Source: Candidatus Dormiibacterota bacterium
GTDB lineage: Bacteria > Chloroflexota > Dormibacteria > Aeolococcales > Aeolococcaceae
Direction: 5' to 3'
DNA: 47,237 nt
NCBI GenBank assembly: GCA_003142035.1
Contig: PLOF01000112.1
Location: 8,377-55,613 of the forward strand
In this document: positions 39,522 through 47,237 of the stretch, piece after piece
Numbering within the stretch: position 1 is the stretch's first letter
How the letters are laid out: every line of letters begins with the position of its first letter
Made by a program: the position numbers and the translations under genes
The notes under the pieces: model-generated
Told to the model about the DNA's origin: nothing
The model's database searches: none
Seen by the model: only the letters and a program-made list of their open reading frames with translations

Positions 39522-42139
39522 TCGGAGATCCCTAAGCGACGGCGCAGGGTCTGCGCCTGCAGCTCCACCTCGCGGAGCTGGTCGGTGGCCTTCTTGACCA
39601 CGCTTTCGGGGGCACGCTCCCGGAACGCGGTGTTGGCGAGCTGCGCGCGGAGCCGGGCGATTTGGCGCTCGACGTCGTCGAGCTGGCGGCGCAGCTTCTC
39701 CTCCCCTCCGCCCCCGAGGTGCAGCTCGGCCTCGAGGCTGCCGGCGATCACCAGCTGGGCCTCGCCGCCGTCATCGCCATCGGCGACCCGAACGCGGACC
39801 AGGGCCTCGAGAATGCGACGGCGGTCGACGGCCGAGAGGGAGGGGTTGCCGCCCCGGATGACGACGGGAGAGAGGGTCTTGTCGGCCGCGCTGATGCCCG
39901 CCTCCTGGCGTCGGGCGCGGAGCTGTCCGACCAGCAGGAGCAGCTCGTCAACACCGTCACGAGCGCCGGCCCATTCCGGTGCGCCCCACTCGGGCAGGAC
40001 GGTAGGCCAGGAGCGGTGCTGGAGGGTCGGAGCGGGGTCGGGTAGCCGCTGCGCGCACTCCTCGGTGACGAAGGGCATGAACGGGTGGAGGAGGCGCAGC
40101 GCGGAGTCGAGCACGGTGACCGCGGTCGCCGCCGCCGCCTCCCTCCCCTGCCCGTCCTCGCTGTTGCGCAGGCGCACCTTCACGATCTCCATGTAGTCGG
40201 AGCAGAAATCCTGCCAGATCACGCTGTAGAGGCGGTCCATGGCGTCGTGAAAGCGGTACTGGGTCATGGCCTGATCGACGGTGGCCACCGCATCGGCGAG
40301 ACGCTCGAGGATCCAGTGGTCCTCGGCGAGGAGCGCCGCGACCGGGACCGCCGGCGGCCGCACCACGATCCGATCACCGTCACCGATGGCCGTGACCAGG
40401 AGCCGGGTGACATTCCAGAGCTTGTTGGCGAATCGCTGGTAACTGGCGACCCGCTCCTCGTCGTAGCGGACGTCCTGACCGCTCGTGCCAACCGCTCCGG
40501 CCCAGGCACGGACGGCGTCGGAGCCGTAGCGCCCGATGATGTCCAGAGGGTCGACCGCGTTGCCCCGCGACTTCTGCATCCGGGTGCCGTCGCGGGCCAT
40601 GATCGTGGACGTGATGATCACGTCCGCGAAGGGCGTGCGGCCGGTGAACCTGAGACCGGTCATGATCATCCGGGCCACCCAGAGGTAGATGATCTCGCGC
40701 GCCGTCACCAGCACCTGGGTGGGATAGAAGCGACTCAGATCGCGGGTTTGCTCCGGCCAGCCGAAGATGGCGAACGGCCAGAGGGCGCTCGAGAACCAGG
40801 TGTCGAGGACATCGGGATCGTGCTCCAGCCGGTCGCTGCCGCAGCTGGGGCAGATCTCCGGTGTGTCCACCCAGGCGAAGCGATGGCCGTTGCCGCACCG
40901 GCTCACCGGGATCGCGTGGCCGAGCCAGATCTGGCGGCTGATGCACCAGTCCCGAATGCCATGCATCCAGGTCAGGTACTGATCCCCATAGCGCTCGGGA
41001 TGGAAGGAGACATCCCCCCTCTCGACCGCGGCGATGGCGGGCTCGGCCAGGGTCGTCATGCGCACCCACCACTGCTCGCTCACGAGCGGCTCGATCACGT
41101 GGTGACAACGATCGCAGTGGCTGACCTCGTGAACGTAGGGCTCCTCACCGCCCACCGCCCCCTGCTCGCGGAGGGCCTCGGTGACCTCGCGACGAGCGGC
41201 CTCCACCGTGAGACCGTGGAAACGGGGGAGATCGGGGACGTCCATGGTCCCGTCCAGCCCGATCACGTTGACGATCGCGAGACCGTGGCGGACGCCGATC
41301 TCGTAGTCGGTGGGATCGTGGCCCGGGGTGACCTTGAGTGCACCGGTGCCGAAGGCCACGTCGACCGCCGCGTCGGCGACGATCGGGACGCGCCGGCCGG
41401 TGAGGGGAAGGATGACGTGACGGCCCACCAGGTCCCGGTAGCGGGGATCGTCGGGATTCACCGCCACCGCCGAGTCCCCCAGCATCGTCTCGGGACGGAC
41501 CGTGGCCACGACCACCTCGCCGCCGCCCTCCACGGGGTAGCGCAGGCGGGTCAGGGTGTCGTGGTGCTCGATCCACTCGACCTCTTCATCGCTGATGGCG
41601 CTGCGATCGTGGGGGCACCAGTTGACGATGCGGGGGCCCCGATAGATCAGGCCCTCGTCGAAGAGGGCCTTGAAGACGGTGCGGATGGCCCGCACGTAGG
41701 CCTCGTCGAGGGTGAATCGCGAGCGCGACCAGTCGCACGTGAAGCCGAGCCGGCGCATCTGCTCGTAGATGCGGCCGCCACATTCCTCATACCAGGCGTC
41801 CACCCGAGTCTGGAAAGCGGCGCGTCCGATCGCCTCGCGGCTGGTGCCCTCCGCGACCAGCTGGCGCTCGATCACCGCGTTGGTGGCGATGGCGGCGTGA
41901 TCGGTGCCGGGGCACCACTCGACCTCGGCGCCACGCATCCGCCAGTGGCGGGCCAGGATGTCCTGGACCGAGAAGCCCATGGCGTGGCCCATGTGGAGCG
42001 GGGCGGTGATGTTGGGAGGCGGCAGGGCGATGGTGAAGCTGGGACGGTCCGACGTGGCCTCCGCCCGGCCCACCTCCAGCTCCTCCCACCGGAGGCGCCA
42101 GCGGGGTTCGACCTCCGCCGGCTCGAACTTCGATTCCAT
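39518..42139 (-). CDS. valS: Valyl-tRNA synthetase
   Basis: 873 aa. PPPNITAPLHMGHAM contains the HIGH motif, with Ala where most ValRS have Gly. The editing domain (TVRPETMLGDSAVAVNP, FGTGALKVTPGHDPTDYEIG) and the zinc-like CPSCGSD are present. The second signature is RMQKSRGN where KMSKS is expected: the first Lys is Arg and the Ser is Gln, while the essential second Lys stays. A C-terminal coiled coil (LRRQLDDVERQIARLRAQL) completes a bacterial-type enzyme. It charges tRNA-Val and hydrolyses Thr-tRNA-Val. TATACT lies 11 nt before the ATG at 42139. The stop overlaps the next gene. Confidence 0.96.
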   Translation of the reverse strand: MESKFEPAEVEPRWRLRWEELEVGRAEATSDRPSFTIALPPPNITAPLHMGHAMGFSVQDILARHWRMRGAEVEWCPGTDHAAIATNAVIERQLVAEGTSREAIGRAAFQTRVDAWYEECGGRIYEQMRRLGFTCDWSRSRFTLDEAYVRAIRTVFKALFDEGLIYRGPRIVNWCPHDRSAISDEEVEWIEHHDTLTRLRYPVEGGGEVVVATVRPETMLGDSAVAVNPDDPRYRDLVGRHVILPLTGRRVPIVADAAVDVAFGTGALKVTPGHDPTDYEIGVRHGLAIVNVIGLDGTMDVPDLPRFHGLTVEAARREVTEALREQGAVGGEEPYVHEVSHCDRCHHVIEPLVSEQWWVRMTTLAEPAIAAVERGDVSFHPERYGDQYLTWMHGIRDWCISRQIWLGHAIPVSRCGNGHRFAWVDTPEICPSCGSDRLEHDPDVLDTWFSSALWPFAIFGWPEQTRDLSRFYPTQVLVTAREIIYLWVARMIMTGLRFTGRTPFADVIITSTIMARDGTRMQKSRGNAVDPLDIIGRYGSDAVRAWAGAVGTSGQDVRYDEERVASYQRFANKLWNVTRLLVTAIGDGDRIVVRPPAVPVAALLAEDHWILERLADAVATVDQAMTQYRFHDAMDRLYSVIWQDFCSDYMEIVKVRLRNSEDGQGREAAAATAVTVLDSALRLLHPFMPFVTEECAQRLPDPAPTLQHRSWPTVLPEWGAPEWAGARDGVDELLLLVGQLRARRQEAGISAADKTLSPVVIRGGNPSLSAVDRRRILEALVRVRVADGDDGGEAQLVIAGSLEAELHLGGGGEEKLRRQLDDVERQIARLRAQLANTAFRERAPESVVKKATDQLREVELQAQTLRRRLGISE

Positions 42140-42150
42140 GGGTGGCCCGA

Positions 42151-42156
42151 AGTATA
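42151..42156 (-). promoter_or_regulatory. -10 box close to valS start
   Basis: TATACT on the minus strand, 11 nt from the ATG, no ribosome binding site. The same hexamer stands before clpP and the YbjQ operon. No T-box is visible in the 86-nt gap to clpX. Confidence 0.45.
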
Positions 42157-42225
42157 CGGGCCACGCTCGGGGCTCCACGGCCCACCCTGGATGCCAGGCA
42201 CCCGGCGGCGGCCGGGGCGCCGCCT

Positions 42226-43521
<1,296 letters not shown>

Positions 43522-43544
43522 GTCCTCACCCGCATCGCGTGCCC

Positions 43545-44237
43545 CTAGCGGGCGGCAGCGCCGCCCCCGGTCTCGGGCCCATCCGCGGACTCACCGCGAG
43601 CCGGCCTCGGACCGCCACCCACTCCCCGCGGGGAGGAGCCGTCACCGGTGCTCTTGGTTCGGCCCTGGATGATCTCGTCAACGATGCCGTACTCCTTGGC
43701 CTCGTCGGAGCTCATGAAGAAGTCGCGATCGGAGTCCCGGTGCACCACCTCGATGGGCTTGCCGGTGTGGTGCGAGAGGATCTCGTCGATCCGGCGGCTG
43801 ACCCGGAGGATCTCCTGGGCGTGGATCTGGATGTCGGCGGCCTGGCCGCTGAATCCGCCACTCGCCTGGTGGATGAGGATCCGGGTGTTGGGCAGGGAGT
43901 ACCGGAGTCCGGGCGCGCCCCCGGCCAGCAGGACCGCCGCCATGGAAGCGGCCAGGCCCATGCAGATGGTGCCGACCCGCGGCTCCACGTACTGCATGGT
44001 GTCGTAGATGGCGAGGCCGGCGTAGACCGACCCCCCGGGCGAGTTGATGTAGAGCCAGATGTCCTTCTCGGGGTCCTCGCCGGCCAGGAAGAGGAGCTGG
44101 GCCATGACCACGTTGGCCACCTGGTCGTCGATGGGGGTGCCGATGAAGATGATCCGGTCCTTGAGCAGGCGGGAGTAGATGTCCATCCCGCGCTCACCCC
44201 GGTTCGTGGTCTCGATGACGTAGGGGATCAGGGTCAT
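43545..44237 (-). CDS. clpP: ATP-dependent Clp protease proteolytic subunit
   Basis: 230 aa. The catalytic triad is in place: Ser98 in GLAASMAA, His123 in RILIHQ and Asp172 in [28 protein letters not shown] is the usual N-terminus. A Gly/Pro/Ser-rich tail of about 35 residues after EIIQGR is unusually long and probably disordered, near the axial or ring-equatorial face. The ATG at 44237 is preferred to the ORF-track start at 44366, as the extra residues are Pro/Gly-rich and not family-like. TATACT lies 9 nt upstream. Only one clpP copy is in the window. Confidence 0.97.
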   Translation of the reverse strand: MTLIPYVIETTNRGERGMDIYSRLLKDRIIFIGTPIDDQVANVVMAQLLFLAGEDPEKDIWLYINSPGGSVYAGLAIYDTMQYVEPRVGTICMGLAASMAAVLLAGGAPGLRYSLPNTRILIHQASGGFSGQAADIQIHAQEILRVSRRIDEILSHHTGKPIEVVHRDSDRDFFMSSDEAKEYGIVDEIIQGRTKSTGDGSSPRGVGGGPRPARGESADGPETGGGAAAR

Positions 44238-44246
44238 TGCCAGGCC

Positions 44247-44252
44247 AGTATA
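44247..44252 (-). promoter_or_regulatory. -10 box close to clpP start
   Basis: TATACT on the minus strand, 9 nt before the ATG. The -35 position is GC-rich (AGGGCG), unlike TTGACA. Confidence 0.45.
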
Positions 44253-44376
44253 CCCACGGGCCGTGGCCGCGCCCTCGGGGGGGGGCCGAGGCTCGGACTG
44301 CCCCTCTGGGGAGATCGGGCGCCCCCCGGTCGGACCGCCTCGGCCAAGCACCCGAACCGTGCCCAAACCGAAGGTA

Positions 44377-44405
44377 TTGCTGATACTGACAGTATCAAGT
44401 ATATT
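44377..44405 (+). promoter_or_regulatory. Promoter with palindromic operator in its spacer
   Basis: TTGCTG (-35, 44377-44382), a 17-nt spacer and TATATT (-10, 44400-44405) read into the small zinc-ribbon gene. The perfect palindrome TGATACTGACAGTATCA (44381-44397) fills almost the whole spacer. Any protein bound there would block RNA polymerase, so this looks like a regulated promoter. The AT-rich block stands out in the GC-rich window. Confidence 0.65.
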
Positions 44406-44444
44406 GACAATCCTGGCTGAGAGACAGGGTGGAGGGAGACGGCC

Positions 44445-44642
44445 ATGGCCCGAAAGTACAAGCCCGTCGAGCTATCCCTTCGCACGGTCCCGGTGGACCT
44501 CGCGAAGGAGCGCGCCCGGTGCCCGCTCTGCGATAACCACAACTCCGGTGTGATCGGCCGCCTCGGTCTCCGCCTCGTGTTCCGCTGCGAGCAGTGCCGG
44601 GTCCGCTTTTACCGTCCCTCGGCAGCCCTGCGGTTCGGCTGA
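44445..44642 (+). CDS. Small zinc-ribbon protein between tig and clpP
   Basis: 65 aa. Basic N-terminus ([16 protein letters not shown]), then CPLC, 21 residues, CEQC: a four-cysteine zinc ribbon with ends [12 protein letters not shown]. The composition is like ribosome-associated or RNA-polymerase-binding ribbons, but I know no match. GGAGGGAG sits 8 nt before the ATG, so unlike many neighbours this mRNA has a normal leader of about 33 nt. Its stop lies one base from the stop of tig on the other strand. It is the only plus-strand gene in the tig-clpP-clpX region. Confidence 0.75.
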   Translation: MARKYKPVELSLRTVPVDLAKERARCPLCDNHNSGVIGRLGLRLVFRCEQCRVRFYRPSAALRFG

Positions 44643-44643
44643 T

Positions 44644-45930
44644 TCAGGCGCCGCCGGCGGCGATCTCGTAGGCGCGCTCGGCCGCCGCCCTGCGGAGGAG
44701 GTCGACGTGCGCCGCAGCGTGAAGGCGGCGGCGGTCCTGCCCGGAGAGGCGGCGTCCCGCACCGATCCGATCGACCTCATGCTCGACCTGCGACTCGTCG
44801 ACATCGAGCTGCTCGGCGGTGGCCAGGGCCCCCAGGGCCAGCTCCAGCCGGACGCTGTCCGCTGCCGCCGGGCGCCGCTCCGCGCGGAGCTTCTCGAGGC
44901 TGCCCCCGGTGTACTCCAGGTAGCGGTCGAAGCGAAGGCCCAGCTCCGCGAGCCGGACCTCCATGTCGGCGAGCTCGCGGTCCAGCTCGCGCTCGACCAT
45001 GGCCGCCGGCAGGTCCACCTTGACCCGGTCCCGGAGGGCCTTGAGAACGTCGGACTGGAAATGCTCCACGTCGCTTTCGGCGGCGGCCTCGACCAGCCGG
45101 ACCCGGTAGCGGTCGCGCATCTCCTCGAGCGTCTCCCCGCTGCCGTCGCGCTGAGCCAGGGCGTCGTCGAGAGGCGGGAGCGCCCGCTCGCGAATGGCGA
45201 GGATGTGGGTGTCCGCCTCAACCGTCACCCCCCGCAACTCCTCCTGCGGGTAATCGGCGGGAAGAGCGAGGGGAAACTTCCTCTCCTCGCCAGGCGTGAG
45301 CCCGAGGAGGGCGTCGACCAGCCCGGGGACGAGGCGCTCACGATCCAGCTCCAGGTCGCGCTCCTCTCCTCCAGAGAGCACCTCCTCGCCGCGCCGCATC
45401 ACCAGGGTGCAGCGCAGGACATCACCGGCCTGGGCCGGCCGGCTCACCTCGGCCAGGTCGGAGAAGCGCCGCCGGACCTCCTCCAGGGCGGAGTCGACGT
45501 CCGAGTCGCCGATCTCGGTGTGGGGTCGGTCGATGCGCAGGGTGCGATAGTCGGCGAGGTCGACCACCGGGCGGACGGTGACCTCGGCCGTGAACTTCAC
45601 GGGCTGGCCGCGCTCGACCGTCTCGAGGGTGACCGAGGGGTCGCCGACCGGGTCGAGGTCCTCCTGATCGATGGCACGAGCGTAGAGCTGCGGGATGAGC
45701 TCCTCGGCCGCGGCGTTGCGCAGAGCCTCCCAGCCCACGGCACGCTCGACCAGCCCGGCGGGCGCCTTGCCCGGCCGGAACCCCGGGATGCGGAGCCGGG
45801 CTCCCAGCTTCCGGCCCGCCACCTCGAGCGCCCGGTCCAGCTCTTCGGGCGGGGCCTCGACGGTGAATTCGACAATCCAGCCCGGCTTGCGCTCGACGAA
45901 GACGGACAGCTCGGAGGTTGCGGTGGTCAC
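44644..45930 (-). CDS. tig: Trigger factor, ribosome-associated chaperone
   Basis: 428 aa. The ribosome-binding loop with RIPGFRPGKAP is intact (GFRxGKxP). The PPIase domain spans about 150-240 (GDVLRCTLVMRRGEEVLSGGEERDLELD...), followed by the long helical arms (EEMRDRYRVRLVEAAAESDVEHFQSDVLKALRDR). It holds nascent chains at the ribosome exit. The GTG start at 45930 has AGGAG 5 nt upstream. Upstream of clpP-clpX on the same strand, the classic order, but interrupted by the small opposite-strand gene and a separate clpP promoter. Confidence 0.96.
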   Translation of the reverse strand: MTTATSELSVFVERKPGWIVEFTVEAPPEELDRALEVAGRKLGARLRIPGFRPGKAPAGLVERAVGWEALRNAAAEELIPQLYARAIDQEDLDPVGDPSVTLETVERGQPVKFTAEVTVRPVVDLADYRTLRIDRPHTEIGDSDVDSALEEVRRRFSDLAEVSRPAQAGDVLRCTLVMRRGEEVLSGGEERDLELDRERLVPGLVDALLGLTPGEERKFPLALPADYPQEELRGVTVEADTHILAIRERALPPLDDALAQRDGSGETLEEMRDRYRVRLVEAAAESDVEHFQSDVLKALRDRVKVDLPAAMVERELDRELADMEVRLAELGLRFDRYLEYTGGSLEKLRAERRPAAADSVRLELALGALATAEQLDVDESQVEHEVDRIGAGRRLSGQDRRRLHAAAHVDLLRRAAAERAYEIAAGGA

Positions 45931-46005
45931 GTGGTCTCCTCAGGTGTCACAGGCCCGCCATTCTGAACGACGGGACGGCTTGGGCGGAGGCGCCGGCCGC
46001 CCACG

Positions 46006-46087
46006 TGCGCGGGCCGAGACTCGAACTCGGACGGGTCACCCCACGGGATCCTAAGTCCCGCGCGTCTACCGGTTCCGCCACCCGCGC
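46006..46087 (-). tRNA. tRNA-Leu(UAG)
   Basis: Reading the minus strand, the acceptor arms are GCGCGGG (46087-46081) and CCCGCGC (46013-46007). The D-arm TGGCGGAACCGGTAGACGC, anticodon stem-loop GCGGGACTTAGGATCCCGT (anticodon TAG), a long variable arm (GGGGTGACCCG) and T-loop GTTCGAGTC are all clear. The long variable arm makes it a class II tRNA, and TAG reads leucine codons CUN, mainly CUA. CCA is not encoded. It lies 75 nt upstream of tig. Confidence 0.93.
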
Positions 46088-46324
46088 CGGTCCTGGCAGG
46101 CCCGGGGCGAGTGTAGCACCGCCATTTGAGGCGATCGGGAGGCAGACGGAACCGGGCGCCGGCCGCCGCCCCGAGGGGTCGACGGCGGGCCGGCGCCTCA
46201 CCCTGGTCGACCCTCGGCCCCGGGCGACCAACAGCCCTGGACATGGCCCGCGCAGACCCGTAGGCTTGATCACAATCCGGCCAGCGGCCGGTTCACCGAT
46301 CGCCATCCGCACGGAGGTCGACGT

Positions 46325-46549
46325 ATGGAGCCGAGCCAGTCAACCGCAGCGGTCGAGGCCCCGCAGGAGATCGTCGCCAAGATCGATCAGAAGGCTGTGA
46401 GACTTTCTGCGCTGCTGCGGGACATCGACAACCACCCCATCGAGCTGTCGGCGGACCTGGTCGAGCGGCTCGATGAGATCCTCGAGATGCTGGGCTGCCG
46501 GATCTCCGCGACCCGAGCCCTCCTCCGCCAGCCGGCGTACGTGACGTAA
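46325..46549 (+). CDS. Small hypothetical helical protein
   Basis: 74 aa. Mostly amphipathic helices: EAPQEIVAKIDQKAVRLSALLRDIDNHPIELSADLVERLDEILEMLG, with a short Cys-containing end (CRISATRALL). GGAGGT is 5 nt from the ATG, a good ribosome binding site, which supports a real gene. No family is recognised. Followed by a hairpin at 46583-46600. Confidence 0.65.
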   Translation: MEPSQSTAAVEAPQEIVAKIDQKAVRLSALLRDIDNHPIELSADLVERLDEILEMLGCRISATRALLRQPAYVT

Positions 46550-46582
46550 GGGATGAGCGTGGCCTGAGCCGGCACCGCCGTT

Positions 46583-46600
46583 ACCCGGGGCTGCCCGGGT
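46583..46600 (+). terminator. Hairpin after the small helical gene
   Basis: ACCCGGG-GCTG-CCCGGGT is a perfect 7-bp stem, 33 nt after the stop and not followed by U. The rest of the 279-nt gap to the next gene shows no gene. Confidence 0.45.
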
Positions 46601-46828
46601 GAGGGCTGGTGGCGTTCACGTGATGGGCCGTCCCGTCCGCGGCGGCGGCGACCACGGGCTGCTCGGCAGCGGGCATGGCGTGCGCCACCTCCCCGGGGGT
46701 CCGAGCCCGGCGGTACAGTGACGCGTGAGCAGCCACCGTCCGGAACCTGGCGGCCGCACTCTCGCCTCCTCGCCAGCCGCGCCGGTGGCGTATCACCCGA
46801 CCGATCGCCTCGACAGGAGAGACGCCCC

Positions 46829-47200
46829 ATGGCCGCAAAGGAGCACTGGAAGACCGAGCCCGACGATCACGATTACCCCGCCGCCTCTGACTACCTGAGC
46901 CTGATCATGGACAAGGGAGAGGTCACCAACGCGGTGGCGGCACTGCGCAAGGCCTCGATCACCCACTACAAGGCCAAGGATCTGTTGAGGGCCAGCCGCC
47001 TGGAGCTGCTGCCGCCCGACAACGTCCATGTCAAGAAGGATCTCGGCAAGGTCCAGGCTGGGAACCTCCTCTCGCCGGTCCTGCTGCTACGTGGCCGGGT
47101 GGATGCCGACGTACCGCTGACGGTCGCCGACGGGTTCCACCGGATCTGTGCCAGTTACCGCCTGGACGAGGACGCGGACATCCCCTGCCGGATCGTCTGA
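46829..47200 (+). CDS. ParB/sulfiredoxin-like domain protein of unknown function
   Basis: 123 aa. It matches a widespread family of small proteins beginning KEHWKTEPDDHDYPAASDYLSLI, with AKDLLRASRLELLPPDNVHV and ending in LSPVLLLRG...LTVADGFHRICASYRLDEDADIPCRIV. The DGFHRICA stretch is the ParB/sulfiredoxin-fold pocket, here without the Cys of Srx. Nucleotide binding is likely; biological role unknown. AGGAGA is 9 nt before the ATG, and the ORF-track start at 46718 is not family-like. It ends 37 nt before the window edge; the remaining bases hold nothing recognisable. Confidence 0.85.
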   Translation: MAAKEHWKTEPDDHDYPAASDYLSLIMDKGEVTNAVAALRKASITHYKAKDLLRASRLELLPPDNVHVKKDLGKVQAGNLLSPVLLLRGRVDADVPLTVADGFHRICASYRLDEDADIPCRIV

Positions 47201-47237
47201 GGGCGGTAATCCAGGGGCTGGCCCCGGCTCACGCGTC

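Noticed and set aside
42140-42225. A T-box leader for valS
   Set aside because: The gap is 86 nt, too short for a T-box, and lacks the AGGGUGGNACCGCG core.

Overview
This is a 47 kb, very GC-rich chromosomal window densely packed with short-gap genes. No stretch longer than about 300 bases lacks a gene. There are no insertion sequences, phage genes, CRISPR arrays or plasmid functions, and one tRNA. The gene content looks terrabacterial: a trigger factor-clpP-clpX-valS cluster, a PPOX/F420-type flavin protein, a Get3/ArsA ATPase pair like that of actinobacteria, a PspA carrying a PspAA domain, leaderless-looking promoters (TANNNT 6-11 nt before the start codon) and many proteins of unknown function. 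A member of Candidatus Dormiibacterota, Chloroflexota or a deep relative of Actinomycetota is my best guess. That assignment is inference, since there is no rRNA gene in the window.

Layout. 1-5460: a truncated lipoprotein, an Rrf2 regulator, a DEAD-box helicase, an esterase, an adenosine-specific kinase on the opposite strand, and a GT51 transglycosylase with altered catalytic motifs. 5619-11437: a PspA-PspAA fusion and a fused FtcD, convergent with hutU and an NCS1 permease; the last three belong to histidine/urocanate catabolism. 11582-14655: a minus-strand operon of one unknown small protein and three tandem-duplicated YbjQ-type proteins, joined by ATGA overlaps. 14830-17429: a PPOX flavin protein, small unknowns and birA. 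17622-20473: fabH and a fused accD-accA, giving fatty acid initiation, with birA nearby to biotinylate the carboxyl carrier. 20530-26609: a HAD phosphatase, a PrxQ peroxiredoxin overlapping an NADP-binding protein, and a YhaO/SbcD-like nuclease overlapping a YhaN-like coiled-coil ATPase. 26554-30061 (minus): a SirB1-like protein, a second PrxQ and two Get3/ArsA-like ATPases. 30137-32729: dxs and an orphan protein with a YukD/ubiquitin-like domain.

32766-45930 (minus): trigger factor, then clpP, clpX, valS, a zinc-ribbon membrane protein and four overlapping membrane genes that resemble a degenerate complex I/Hyf membrane arm, followed by maf and a secreted DUF11-like lipoprotein. A 65-residue zinc-ribbon gene sits in the opposite direction between tig and clpP, behind a promoter whose spacer is a perfect palindrome. 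46006-47200: tRNA-Leu(UAG), a short unknown protein and a ParB/sulfiredoxin-like protein.

The least explained systems are the triple YbjQ operon and the four-gene membrane module welded to valS by stop/start overlaps. Both deserve follow-up. Coordinates are those of the most likely start codon, which often differs from the start in the supplied ORF track.
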